This document shows, one piece after another, positions 48,308-57,171 of a DNA stretch of 64,000 nucleotides. The notes under the pieces are model-generated. The model was not told the DNA's origin. It did not search any database and saw only the letters and a program-made list of their open reading frames with translations. The stretch lies in the NCBI GenBank assembly GCA_017983635.1, contig JAGOBA010000010.1, positions 1-64,000 of the forward strand, given 5' to 3'. The stretch is from Alphaproteobacteria bacterium (lineage in GTDB: Bacteria; Pseudomonadota; Alphaproteobacteria; Micropepsales; Micropepsaceae). The position numbers and the translations under genes are program-made. Within the stretch, counting starts at the first letter, position 1; every line of letters starts with the position of its first letter.

Positions 48308-48813
48308 CCCTCCACCCACTCGACCTCCGGCTGCCGGCCGGCGCGGTAGCTGATCACCTTACCTGCATCCGTCTCGAACACCATCTGCGCCTTGCCGTCG
48401 GGGCCGAGCACGAGCACATAATGCCCCTCCGGCCCTGTGTAGTGATGCGGTTCCACCCGCGTGCGGCCTTTGTAGAGGTCGAGCACGTGTTGCTCGCTGA
48501 CGCCGATCTTGGCACCCGTGTCTGTGACGATTGCCGTCGTCTGCTGCACGTCGAGCCGCGCGATCGCGCCCTCCATCACCATGAATGCCAGCCCCTGATA
48601 AGCGCCGACCGGCTCGAAGTAGAAGCAAAACCCTTCAGCTTCGCCGATCGCCTTAAGTTTGTACCCAAGCGCCGCCTCCGCTTGCGCGACCGTCATTCCG
48701 AAGCGCACGCCGGCGAAACCCTCGCCACTAACCGTCGGTCCCGGGCTCTGCGGGCCACAGCCTGCGATCAAGCTGGCCACGAGAACAATCGCAAATTTCC
48801 TGGGGAGCGGCAT
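48298..48813 (-). CDS. Predicted lipoprotein, function unknown
   Basis: A 171-residue protein with a lipoprotein signal peptide (FAIVLVASLIAGC, lipobox IAGC). The mature domain contains GFAGVRFGMTVAQAEAALG, a phrase seen in several small exported proteins of proteobacteria, followed by a single beta-rich domain. The function is unknown. The ATG at 48813 has a GGGGAGC ribosome site. The longer open frame to 49272 is antisense to rmuC and rejected. It overlaps the next small gene by 10 bp. Confidence 0.65.
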   Translation of the reverse strand: MPLPRKFAIVLVASLIAGCGPQSPGPTVSGEGFAGVRFGMTVAQAEAALGYKLKAIGEAEGFCFYFEPVGAYQGLAFMVMEGAIARLDVQQTTAIVTDTGAKIGVSEQHVLDLYKGRTRVEPHHYTGPEGHYVLVLGPDGKAQMVFETDAGKVISYRAGRQPEVEWVEGCS

Positions 48814-48930
48814 GGATCGGGCATTCCTGTTGGTTGAAGGCCGCAGCGTCCATCGAACATAGCGCAAAATTAAGGCGGTGGCACAACACGCCCGCCCTGT
48901 AGAATCGCCAGTCGGTAGGAGATTCGTCCC

Positions 48931-50382
48931 ATGGACTGGCTCACCATTCTGTTCGCGCTTGCGATCGCGCTGACGCTCGTCATCGGGTTGATCCACCTGA
49001 TGACGTGGATCCACGCGCTCGCCGGCGGCAAAGGCGGCGGCGCACGCGATCTCGACAAGCGGCTCGAACGCATCACGGACCTGACTGAGCGCACCGAGCG
49101 CGCCGTGCGCGACGAACACCAAACGCTCCGCAAGGAATCCGACGAACGCGGCCGCGCGCTGCGCAAGGAGGTGGGGGAGGGGATCCTGAAATTTGGCTCC
49201 TCCGTACAAACCTCGCTCTCCGACGGCCGATCCTCCGTCGACAAGCGCTTCGAAGAGTTCGTCCGCACCCACGCGGAGTTCGCCACCAGCCTGCGCGAAG
49301 AACTCCGCAAAACGATCGGCGCCTTCGGCGACACCTTAAAGACCGACGTGAAAGCGCTCGCCGACACGAATGCCGTGGCCCAAGAAGCGCTCCGCCAAAC
49401 CGTGACCGAGCGCCTCGACAAGCTGCGCGCCGACAGCGAGCAGAAACTCGACGCGATGCGCGCGACCGTTGAAGAGAAGCTGCAAGGTACTCTGGAAAAG
49501 CGCCTCGGCGAAAGCTTCGCGCTGGTCTCCGATCGCTTGGAGATGGTGCACAAGGGCCTCGGCGAAATGCAAACGCTCGCGATCGGCGTGGGTGACCTGA
49601 AGCGCGTGATGTCGAACGTGAAGGACCGCGGGGGCTGGGCCGAGGTGCAACTCGGCGCCATGCTCGAACAAGTACTCGCCCGCGACCAATACGTCATGAA
49701 CGCAAAGGTGGAAGCCGGCGCCACGGAAATGGTCGAATACGCCGTCCGTATGCCCGGCCAAACCGAAGGCATCGACGTCCTGTTGCCGATCGACGCGAAG
49801 TTCCCGAAGGAAGCCTACGAACGCCTGATGCACGCGTGGGAAGCAAGCGACATCGACGCCGCCCGCACCGCCAGCGATGAGCTGGCCACCGTGATCGAGA
49901 ACGAGGCAAAGCGCATCTCGTCGAAATACGTGCGCCCACCCGCAACCACCGATTTCGCGGTCATGTACCTGCCGACGGAAGGTCTCTTCGCCGAAGCGAT
50001 GCGTCAACCGGGCCTCGTGCAACGCCTGCAAGCCAAACACCGCGTGACGGTCGCAGGCCCCACCACGCTGCACGCGCTCTTGAACAGCCTGCAAATGGGC
50101 TTCCGCACGCTCGCCATTCAAAAACGCTCTAGCGAAGTCTGGCGCGTCCTCGGTGAGGCGAAAGCGGAGTTCCAGCGCTATGCCGAAGTCTGGGACAAGC
50201 TCGACAAGCAACTCCAAACCGCCCAGAAAACGATCCACGATGTCGGCATCCGCACCCGCGCGGTCGAACGCAAACTCCGCCAAGTCGAAGTCAGCGACCT
50301 GCCCTCGGGCGCCCAACCAACGTTGGACCTCGTCCCGCCGGACGAACCCGAAGAACCCGTGCCGTTGCGCCGCCTGCAGTAA
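48931..50382 (+). CDS. rmuC: DNA recombination protein RmuC
   Basis: A 483-residue RmuC-family protein. An N-terminal membrane helix (residues 3-25) is followed by a long coiled coil (about 30-200) and the RmuC nuclease-like domain. That domain contains NVKDRGGWAEVQLGAMLEQVL, LPIDAKFPKEAYERL and AGPTTLHALLNSLQMGF. RmuC limits inversions at short inverted repeats in E. coli, of interest because this chromosome carries many inverted repeats. A dispersed repeat starts right at its stop codon. Confidence 0.92.
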   Translation: MDWLTILFALAIALTLVIGLIHLMTWIHALAGGKGGGARDLDKRLERITDLTERTERAVRDEHQTLRKESDERGRALRKEVGEGILKFGSSVQTSLSDGRSSVDKRFEEFVRTHAEFATSLREELRKTIGAFGDTLKTDVKALADTNAVAQEALRQTVTERLDKLRADSEQKLDAMRATVEEKLQGTLEKRLGESFALVSDRLEMVHKGLGEMQTLAIGVGDLKRVMSNVKDRGGWAEVQLGAMLEQVLARDQYVMNAKVEAGATEMVEYAVRMPGQTEGIDVLLPIDAKFPKEAYERLMHAWEASDIDAARTASDELATVIENEAKRISSKYVRPPATTDFAVMYLPTEGLFAEAMRQPGLVQRLQAKHRVTVAGPTTLHALLNSLQMGFRTLAIQKRSSEVWRVLGEAKAEFQRYAEVWDKLDKQLQTAQKTIHDVGIRTRAVERKLRQVEVSDLPSGAQPTLDLVPPDEPEEPVPLRRLQ

Positions 50383-50523
50383 AAAGAGATTGCAACGCCA
50401 AGAGCGCCAAGGGTCAGCGGTTGATCTTTTGGCGCGAAGCGCCGGTCAGATATGCAAATGGCGCCTGCGGGAAAGGGTGAGGGCAGAGCCTCTTGGCGTT
50501 CTTGGCGGTTCAATCTCTTCTTT
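50381..50523. repeat. Dispersed inverted-repeat element, copy 5 (CGCCAAGA arms)
   Basis: The arms AAAAAGAGATTGCAACGCCA..., continuing AGAGCGCCAAGG, match at about 28 of 33 positions after reverse complementation. They contain two CGCCAAGA(A/G) units each. The core GGCGCGAAGCGCC lies at 50431-50443 (13 of 13). The element overlaps the rmuC stop codon and ends 7 bp before the stop codon of the convergent Fic gene, filling the whole gap between two 3' ends. Confidence 0.85.
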
Positions 50524-50529
50524 GGCCGC

Positions 50530-51873
50530 TCACCCACCACCCAGCTTCTCGACGATTTTGCCATCCGCGAAATAGACAGAGCGCGAACCCGACCGGCCTT
50601 TTCTGAGTAACCCCAACTTTACAAGACCCTCTAGATCGGCGCGTGCGGTCAAATAGCTGACCCCCGTTCGATCCTTCTGATCGTCGATTGTCAAATGGTG
50701 ACCAGGGCGGCGTATGGCCTCCTGCAGCACGTGCACCTGACGCTCGTTGAACTGCCGACGAGGCCCTACACGCGCGCGCATAAGCCGGTCAAGTTGCTTG
50801 AGCTCCACCGTCTTGCGCTCCAGATAGGCGCGCAACGACCGAACTGCCTTCGCCAGCACCTCAAGGTGATAAATCAAGAAGTACGTCAGATCGCCCCTAT
50901 CGGTCTCGGCGTGCAGATAGGCAAGTCCATATCGCGTGGGAGCTTCACGGATCACTTTGGAGATCGACGCAAACTCCAACAACCAATAGCCGCTGCGCAG
51001 CGCCGACCAATAGAACAGTGCCCGCGCCGTCCGTCCGTTGCCGTCGACAAAGGGATGATCGAAGCCGATCATGAAGTGCAGTACCATCGCACGCACGATA
51101 GGGTGGATGAAGTTAGCGTCGTCGTTTGCGCCATTCGCAAAGTCGCAAACCTGCTGCAACCTCTCGACCAACTCAGCCGCCGGTGGCGGCTCGTGCAGAA
51201 CCTCGCCGGTCGTTTGATCTTCGACCACGACTCGGTCGCGATCCGTGCGCAGCCGACCGACATGCGCAGGGTCATCAAGCGTTCCTTCCGTCAGGATCGC
51301 GTGCAGCGACAAAATCGCTTCGGGTGTCAACGGCCGGTCCTTCATTTCTCGGACCGACTGCATGGCACGATAGTTGTTGAGCACCATGCGCTCACCCATG
51401 GTGCGCGGCGCCCGGTCGCCTTCGATCATCTCCTTCGCGATCCGGCGTGTTGTCGCCGCGCCTTCAAGGACGGAGCTGCTGAAGGGCTCTTCGATGAGCG
51501 AACGAACGAAGTAGAAGTCCGCCGTCTCGCGCGACGGAAGTTGTTCCCTCGACTTGATCTGGCCGCGTGTTTCGCTGTCGAGCGCGTGCATCTGTGCCCG
51601 CATCTCCGGCGTCTCGCAGAAGCTGAACGGGGCGGTTGTGGCGCTGACGAGCGGTAGGCTCCGCGCCTGCGCCGCACGCGCCAACTTGTTCGCGAGCCAC
51701 CACTCCTCATGCGAAAGACCGCCGGGCGGCTTCCGATGAAGCATATCATCGAAATGCAGATATCGCCCCTCGTCATCCGTCAACCTCGACTGCTCAACGA
51801 CAACCGCCAGCCGCTTGGCCGGTGTCTCTTCAAGGAGCTTTGGCAGTAAGGGGGGCGCCTTCGGAACACGCAT
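50530..51873 (-). CDS. Fic-family protein (class II AMPylator-like) with C-terminal winged helix
   Basis: A 447-residue Fic protein. The catalytic loop HPFVDGNGRTAR is near residue 274, intact for adenylyl transfer. The inhibitory-helix motif SSVLEGA (S-x-x-x-E-G) near residue 132 marks a class II, self-inhibited Fic protein. A Fic_N-like region precedes it, and the C-terminal 80 residues look like a winged helix (LTARADLEGLVKLGLLRKGR), as in SoFic-type proteins. ATG 51873 is preferred to the TTG at 51909, which would place a palindrome inside the gene. The target protein is unknown. Confidence 0.88.
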   Translation of the reverse strand: MRVPKAPPLLPKLLEETPAKRLAVVVEQSRLTDDEGRYLHFDDMLHRKPPGGLSHEEWWLANKLARAAQARSLPLVSATTAPFSFCETPEMRAQMHALDSETRGQIKSREQLPSRETADFYFVRSLIEEPFSSSVLEGAATTRRIAKEMIEGDRAPRTMGERMVLNNYRAMQSVREMKDRPLTPEAILSLHAILTEGTLDDPAHVGRLRTDRDRVVVEDQTTGEVLHEPPPAAELVERLQQVCDFANGANDDANFIHPIVRAMVLHFMIGFDHPFVDGNGRTARALFYWSALRSGYWLLEFASISKVIREAPTRYGLAYLHAETDRGDLTYFLIYHLEVLAKAVRSLRAYLERKTVELKQLDRLMRARVGPRRQFNERQVHVLQEAIRRPGHHLTIDDQKDRTGVSYLTARADLEGLVKLGLLRKGRSGSRSVYFADGKIVEKLGGG

Positions 51874-51888
51874 TTTATAGTCTATAAA
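51874..51888. promoter_or_regulatory. A+T-rich palindrome abutting the Fic start codon
   Basis: TTTATAGTCTATAAA, a perfect 6-3-6 palindrome, directly joins the Fic ATG (51871-51873 on the plus strand). In a strongly GC-rich window this is a conspicuous A+T island. It may be a -10 region giving a leaderless or near-leaderless transcript, or an operator for the protein's own winged helix. Confidence 0.55.
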
Positions 51889-51980
51889 GCAAAACGCGTT
51901 TCGACGCAATTAACGTAGTAAATTCAAGGCGTTGCGCCCTTATGAAGCGGCTTCATCTTGGCGTTTCAGGCGCTTGCCAC

Positions 51981-54512
51981 TCACCCGCCGCCGCAGTCGA
52001 TCGGCATTGGTCGCTCCGGTTGCGCGCTACGCAACCCAGCGCCGAGTATCGCGTCCAGCGTGCCTTTCAGTTTCGCCGCTTGCGTCACGTTGAACGGCAG
52101 GAACGGCGCCTTGTTGACCAGATAATCGCACGCCGCCGGGCTCAACACCCAGTTCATCGGCGCCGCCTCGCCCTTCGACGGGTTCGGCCGGGGCAGGGCG
52201 ATGTGGATCATCCGCGTCTTCGGATCGTTCGGTGCCGACGTCTGCGCCTTGCAGAAGTCGCGGCGCAGTATGTTGAGCGCATCGCGCCCGTGCGCACTGC
52301 GTGTCGCGGCCAAGCCCAACAGCGGCGCCATCGATTGCGGCACGATCGAGCGATCGTCCGCCTTTGCCGCACCGACCAAGCCTGCATACTCGACGGCCGA
52401 GCACTGCGGCGAACGCACCGGCTCGTCGCAGCGTATCGTGATCTGCGAGCCGTCGAGAGCGACGTCTTCCATCATCGTCCGGCAAGAATTCGCGACCGCG
52501 CGCGGCGGCTGATCGGTCTCGACGTCGTTGCTGATCACGACCACGATTGGCACGACGTTGAGCGAAGGATCCGCCGCATTCAAATCCTCGATCGCGCGCG
52601 CCAACTCCCAAACCGTGCGTGCGCCATAGTTCTCGAAATAGCCGCCGTCGATAATCTGAAATGCGCCGCCGCCCATGGCGCGCGTACTGACGAACCGCCC
52701 GGCCGGCGAGATAAACGGAAACCGCGCCGAGTTCGTGACCGCCGTCGCCAGCCGAATGTCATGCCCGACCAGCGCCAAGAAATCGCCGCTATCGGCAAAG
52801 AGTTGGCGATCGGCAGGCGAGCGGATCGTCGACGTGATCATCCGCTTGCCCGACACGACGTCCGTCCCGTTCAACAGCAGATGCGGCAGCAGCTCCACCG
52901 GCGCACGGCTCTCGCTTTGCGGCGAGAAGCGTAGTCCCAAGAAACCCTCCGGCACATGCCGCGGCAATGCGAAGCCCTTATTCTTCGCCCACATTGCGTC
53001 GAACGTATGCTCAAGCGCCGTGTTGCGATCGGGAATCCCGCCCCACGTCCACAGCGGCCCGACCATGCTTCCGAACATGTCGTTCAAGAAGTAGGTCGCA
53101 ATCGTCCCGGACAACAAGTCCTTCGTCGCAAACCGCGCCAACGCCGCCCGCGCGGCCGGCGCCTCCCAATCGACGGTGCCGTCTTCGCGCCCCTGCGCGC
53201 GCACCAGCCGCGCATAAGTCGTGGCACCGAGCGCACCGCCCGACACGCCGCTGATCGCAAAGAGGTGCCGCCCGAAATCGCCGTTCGTCTTGAAGTCGAG
53301 CATCCGCATCGACGACACCAGCCATGCCGCCGCCCGGCTCGCCCCGCCGGACGCAGCCACGATCACCACAGGGAGTCGCTCGCTCCGCCCCGGATCAGCA
53401 CGCCGCCGGGCATCAACCCATTCCTGCAGGGCAGCCTTAAGGTCCGGTCGGCACACGGTCTTGACGCCGCGGGTATCGATGCTCGCGGGCGCGCAAGCGG
53501 CCGAGCCCAACGGCTCCTTCACGACCGTGCTGGTCAACCGCACGACATGCTTTTCCAAAACCCACGGCGGCGACAAGAACCAAAGCGCCAGCATGATCGT
53601 GCCCAGCACGCTCGCCACCCGCTTCACCCGGTGCGCTTCGCCTGGCATGAAGTGCATCGCCTCGCCGCGATTGACCGCAAAGCGCAAGATGTAGATCGCC
53701 CGCTCGACCAGATCGCGCATGACGGCAAGCGCCATCACCAATGGTCCGACCGCGAACGACAGTGCCGCGATCGCCGTCGTCGGCGCGTCGAATTGCGCCA
53801 CGAAGTCCGGCGCGATCGCAACGCACACGAACGCCACGAAGCTGCACGCCAGCGACAAAATCGCAAACGGCCAGCCGAACGGGGAGAACGCTAGAACGCG
53901 TGCCGCGCGCGAGCGCATCATCCAACGCGGGGCATCGAACGCGTTCATCCACCGGAACTCGGTGCGATGAAGCACGAAAACGTAAAGCAAGCCGACCAGG
54001 CCAAAGCTCAACAACTCCGCACCCAAGAGCCCGGTGAAAAACTGCCCCGTGCGGATTGCAAACATGATCGGCAACACCGTGATGCCGCCTGCGAACAGCA
54101 GCGCCATGCGCGGCGCCCATTCATACGACCACTCAATGTGCTCGTCCTCGCGCGTGCGGCGTTGACGCTGCACCGCCAAGTCTTCGTCGTCGAAAAGGCC
54201 GGAGACTTCCGTCCGCTTGCGCAAGATGCGCGCCTTGTCCGTCTCGCCGCGGCTCATCTGCGCGGTCAGCGCGGCGCGCGTCCAAAACCAGGCGGACAAG
54301 CCCAGCGTCATCGCCGCGATCGCAAACAGAAACGGCCGCGCCGAAATCTGCATCCGCCAGATCGGCGCTTCCATGCCGGCAAACATGTCCGGCATCTGCG
54401 GCGGCAGCCACACCGCGAAGAACGCAGCGACGGGCACCAACACGCCGATCGGCTCCTCCGCCCAGCGCAGCAGCAGTTGTTCGGTACGTTTCAGGGCGTG
54501 CGAAAACGCCAT
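51981..54512 (-). CDS. Large membrane-anchored patatin-like phospholipase
   Basis: An 843-residue protein. The N-terminal half has about eight hydrophobic segments (residues 20-350). The C-terminal half is a patatin-like hydrolase: an oxyanion loop AASGGASRAA near residue 386, the nucleophile in GVSGGALG near 419 and the dyad aspartate in DGGYFENYG near 620. Patatins cleave acyl chains from phospholipids. The membrane part and large size set it apart from secreted effectors, so a role in lipid turnover is more likely. ATG 54512 has an AAGGTGA site upstream; an extension to 54569 is rejected. Confidence 0.82.
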   Translation of the reverse strand: MAFSHALKRTEQLLLRWAEEPIGVLVPVAAFFAVWLPPQMPDMFAGMEAPIWRMQISARPFLFAIAAMTLGLSAWFWTRAALTAQMSRGETDKARILRKRTEVSGLFDDEDLAVQRQRRTREDEHIEWSYEWAPRMALLFAGGITVLPIMFAIRTGQFFTGLLGAELLSFGLVGLLYVFVLHRTEFRWMNAFDAPRWMMRSRAARVLAFSPFGWPFAILSLACSFVAFVCVAIAPDFVAQFDAPTTAIAALSFAVGPLVMALAVMRDLVERAIYILRFAVNRGEAMHFMPGEAHRVKRVASVLGTIMLALWFLSPPWVLEKHVVRLTSTVVKEPLGSAACAPASIDTRGVKTVCRPDLKAALQEWVDARRRADPGRSERLPVVIVAASGGASRAAAWLVSSMRMLDFKTNGDFGRHLFAISGVSGGALGATTYARLVRAQGREDGTVDWEAPAARAALARFATKDLLSGTIATYFLNDMFGSMVGPLWTWGGIPDRNTALEHTFDAMWAKNKGFALPRHVPEGFLGLRFSPQSESRAPVELLPHLLLNGTDVVSGKRMITSTIRSPADRQLFADSGDFLALVGHDIRLATAVTNSARFPFISPAGRFVSTRAMGGGAFQIIDGGYFENYGARTVWELARAIEDLNAADPSLNVVPIVVVISNDVETDQPPRAVANSCRTMMEDVALDGSQITIRCDEPVRSPQCSAVEYAGLVGAAKADDRSIVPQSMAPLLGLAATRSAHGRDALNILRRDFCKAQTSAPNDPKTRMIHIALPRPNPSKGEAAPMNWVLSPAACDYLVNKAPFLPFNVTQAAKLKGTLDAILGAGLRSAQPERPMPIDCGGG

Positions 54513-54669
54513 CGGCGAATCACCTTGGCTATCGCCCCATTGTCGCGCGCGACAGGTCGCACTGGACACCCCGGGCCCAGCCGCTATCTACAGGCGCTGT
54601 GACGGCCGAACGCCCCCTAAAGCGGACCGGACCGTCCAGAACGTTCACTTCCCGCAGGATTGAGACCTC

Positions 54670-55422
54670 ATGGAATACCTGATGCAATTGGCCGCCGACC
54701 CGGCAGCCTGGGCCGCCTTGCTGACGTTGATTGCCATGGAAATTGTGCTGGGCATCGACAATCTGATTTTCATCTCGATCCTGACCAATAAGCTGCCGGA
54801 GGAGCATCGCGAGCGGGCCCGCCGCATCGGCATTGGCCTGGCGCTCGGCATGCGCCTTGTGCTCTTGAGCACGATCGCCATCATCGTGCAGCTGACCGAG
54901 CCGCTGTTCACCGCCTTCGATCACGGCTTCTCCTGGCGCGACCTGATCCTGATCGCGGGCGGCCTCTTCCTGGTGTGGAAGGCGACGAAGGAGATCCACC
55001 ACAACGTCGACCCCGAACCGAACGACGACATGTTCGCGACCAAGGTCACCGGCATGGCGTTCTCCGCCGCGATCAGTCAGATCATCCTGCTCGACCTCGT
55101 CTTTTCCATCGACAGTATCATCACCGCCGTCGGCATGACCGACCATATCCCCATCATGGTGGTCGCCGTGATCGTTGCGGTTATCGTGATGCTCGTCGCC
55201 GCCACACCGCTCGCGAACTTCATCAACGCGAACCCGACGATCGTGATGCTGGCGCTGGCCTTCCTGATGATGATTGGCATGACCCTCATCGCCGACGGCT
55301 TTGGCGTCCACGTGCCCAAGGGCTACATCTACGCCGCCATGGCATTCTCAGCGAGCGTCGAAGCCCTAAACATGATCGCCCGCAATCGCGCGAAGAAGCG
55401 CGTGAAGGTGAAATCGGAGTAG
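54670..55422 (+). CDS. TerC-family membrane protein
   Basis: A 250-residue integral membrane protein. The TerC domain shows [21 protein letters not shown] at the start, [12 protein letters not shown] in the middle and [16 protein letters not shown], the repeated acidic (D) motif of the family, in the second half, with about seven helices. TerC/Alx/MntY relatives are linked to manganese export or metal insertion during secretion. No yybP-ykoY manganese riboswitch was seen upstream. The ATG at 54670 has an AGGATTGAG stretch before it. Confidence 0.9.
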   Translation: MEYLMQLAADPAAWAALLTLIAMEIVLGIDNLIFISILTNKLPEEHRERARRIGIGLALGMRLVLLSTIAIIVQLTEPLFTAFDHGFSWRDLILIAGGLFLVWKATKEIHHNVDPEPNDDMFATKVTGMAFSAAISQIILLDLVFSIDSIITAVGMTDHIPIMVVAVIVAVIVMLVAATPLANFINANPTIVMLALAFLMMIGMTLIADGFGVHVPKGYIYAAMAFSASVEALNMIARNRAKKRVKVKSE

Positions 55423-55428
55423 GTCGCT

Positions 55429-56433
55429 TTACCCACCGCGCTCCACCGGCGTCAGCGTCAGCTCCACCCGGCGGCCGCCGCGCAGGAGCGCAACCGTCAC
55501 CGGCCGACCGATCCGTTCGGCGTTCAAACGCCGGAGCAGATCGTCCACGCCCTCCGTCGGCGCGCCGTCGAGCGCCACCAGAGTGTCGCGCGCCAGCAAC
55601 CCGGTGCGATCGGCGGGGCTTCCGGGTTCCACGCTTGTGATCATGGCGCCTGAGGCGCCGGTTCCCGCCGCGAGCTGCAGCCGCCGCGGGATCGCCATCG
55701 TCTGCGCCGCGATCCCGATGAAGCCGCGCCGCACGCGTCCATGGCGCACGAGTTCGCTCAACACGAAACTCGCCGTGTTGCTCGCCACCGCAAAGCAAAT
55801 CCCCTGCGCGCCCATGATCACGGCCGTGTTGATACCCACCACCTCGCCGCGCGAGTTCACCAGCGGCCCGCCCGAGTTGCCGGGGTTCAGTGCCGCATCC
55901 GTCTGAATCACATCGTCGATCAAGCGCCCAGACCGCGCGCGCAACGAGCGCCCGAGCGCCGAAACAACCCCGGCCGTCACGGTAGATTCAAAGCCGAGCG
56001 GATTGCCGATCGCCACCACCAGATGTCCAGGCTTCAGCGTCTTTGAATTGCCGAGCGCCGCCACCGGCAATTTCCCCGGCGCATGAGCATGCAACAGCGC
56101 CAAGTCCGTATGCGGATCGTCGCCGATCACGCGCGCTTCGAACGTCTGCTGCTCCGGCGTCGAAAGCCGCGCCGCCGTCGCACCTTGCACGACATGACTG
56201 TTCGTCAGCACGAAGCCGTCGGAGGAAATGATCACCCCCGACCCGGTGCCGCCTTTGCCAACCGCCTCCACCCGCACAACGGCAGGTCCGACCGAGTCCA
56301 CAACCGACGACACGGCGTGCGAATAGGCATCCAACAACTCCCCGTCGCTTTCGCCGGGCTGCACCGAACGATTGGCCGGAGTCTCACGCCGAGGCGCCGA
56401 CAAGAACGAGAGGTTGCGGGAAAGTGAGCTCAT
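55429..56433 (-). CDS. S1C trypsin-like (HtrA/Deg-type) protease with PDZ domain
   Basis: A 334-residue protease. The catalytic triad is intact: His in LTNSHVVQG (about residue 78), Asp in DDPHTDLALLH (about 108) and Ser in PGNSGGPLV (about 186). One PDZ domain follows (about 235-330, with ITSVEPGSPADRTGLLARDTL). No signal peptide or membrane helix is found with ATG 56433, nor with the ATG-less extension to 56463, so it is probably cytoplasmic. That differs from DegP/DegS, which are periplasmic. Confidence 0.87.
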   Translation of the reverse strand: MSSLSRNLSFLSAPRRETPANRSVQPGESDGELLDAYSHAVSSVVDSVGPAVVRVEAVGKGGTGSGVIISSDGFVLTNSHVVQGATAARLSTPEQQTFEARVIGDDPHTDLALLHAHAPGKLPVAALGNSKTLKPGHLVVAIGNPLGFESTVTAGVVSALGRSLRARSGRLIDDVIQTDAALNPGNSGGPLVNSRGEVVGINTAVIMGAQGICFAVASNTASFVLSELVRHGRVRRGFIGIAAQTMAIPRRLQLAAGTGASGAMITSVEPGSPADRTGLLARDTLVALDGAPTEGVDDLLRRLNAERIGRPVTVALLRGGRRVELTLTPVERGG

Positions 56434-56550
56434 AACGAGGAGAGATTTGCGCGCGCACGCCAAATTTCAAGCACTGGGTGAACCGCGTGGACAGGTCGTT
56501 TCTTTCGCCGTAAGCCTAGCGTTCAACGAGAACCATGGGGTTTTGTTTCA

Positions 56551-57165
56551 ATGCGCAGATTTCTCGCCGCCGTCGCCGCATTCGCTCTCTTGGTGTCCGC
56601 GCCCGCATCAGCGGCCGATGTCGTGGACCGGATCACGCCGGCAAAGTTGGGTGAAATCCTCAAGGCAATGACAGGCAAGGATGTCGAATTCAGCAAAGGC
56701 GACGACGGCACGGAGATCGTCAGCGTCAACACTGGCAACGGCTACGACGACTTCATCATGGACAAGTGCACGGCCCAAGGTTGCACCGAAATCCAGATGA
56801 CGTGCTTCTTCAACAAGGATGATCGTTTGACGCTAGCGGCGGTCAACGCGTTCAACGGCTCGTCGTTGAATGCGCAGGCGGCATTGAAGCCGAACGGCAA
56901 CGTCTATCTCTACCGCCTGTTCGTAACCGAAGGCGGGGTCACGGAAGCCAACGTCAGAGCGAACATCGAAATCTATATGGTCGCCGACGACATCTTTCTG
57001 CAGACTCTTGATACGCAGAAGGTTGCATCGCTCCCGCCGGCCGGCGTCCCCGTTTCCGCGATGAAACCCGAAAGCCGCCACTGGCCGGCGGCGCTCCCCG
57101 CGCGCATGATCAAAAACATCGACCGCCTGAGTGCAAACCCCAACCGCGCGCACAAGCCGAAATAG
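56551..57165 (+). CDS. YbjN-domain exported protein
   Basis: A 204-residue protein with a clear signal peptide ([21 protein letters not shown]). The mature part resembles YbjN (a type III secretion chaperone-like fold): DRITPAKLGEILKAMTGKDVEF, two cysteines in KCTAQGCTEIQMTC, and VRANIEIYMVADDIFL. The function of this family is poorly defined; E. coli YbjN influences stress and motility. It is followed 6 bp later by an amidohydrolase gene. Confidence 0.75.
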   Translation: MRRFLAAVAAFALLVSAPASAADVVDRITPAKLGEILKAMTGKDVEFSKGDDGTEIVSVNTGNGYDDFIMDKCTAQGCTEIQMTCFFNKDDRLTLAAVNAFNGSSLNAQAALKPNGNVYLYRLFVTEGGVTEANVRANIEIYMVADDIFLQTLDTQKVASLPPAGVPVSAMKPESRHWPAALPARMIKNIDRLSANPNRAHKPK

Positions 57166-57171
57166 GCGATC

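Noticed and set aside
54570-54669. A yybP-ykoY manganese riboswitch before the TerC gene
   Set aside because: Only 100 bp are available and the conserved manganese-aptamer loops are not found.
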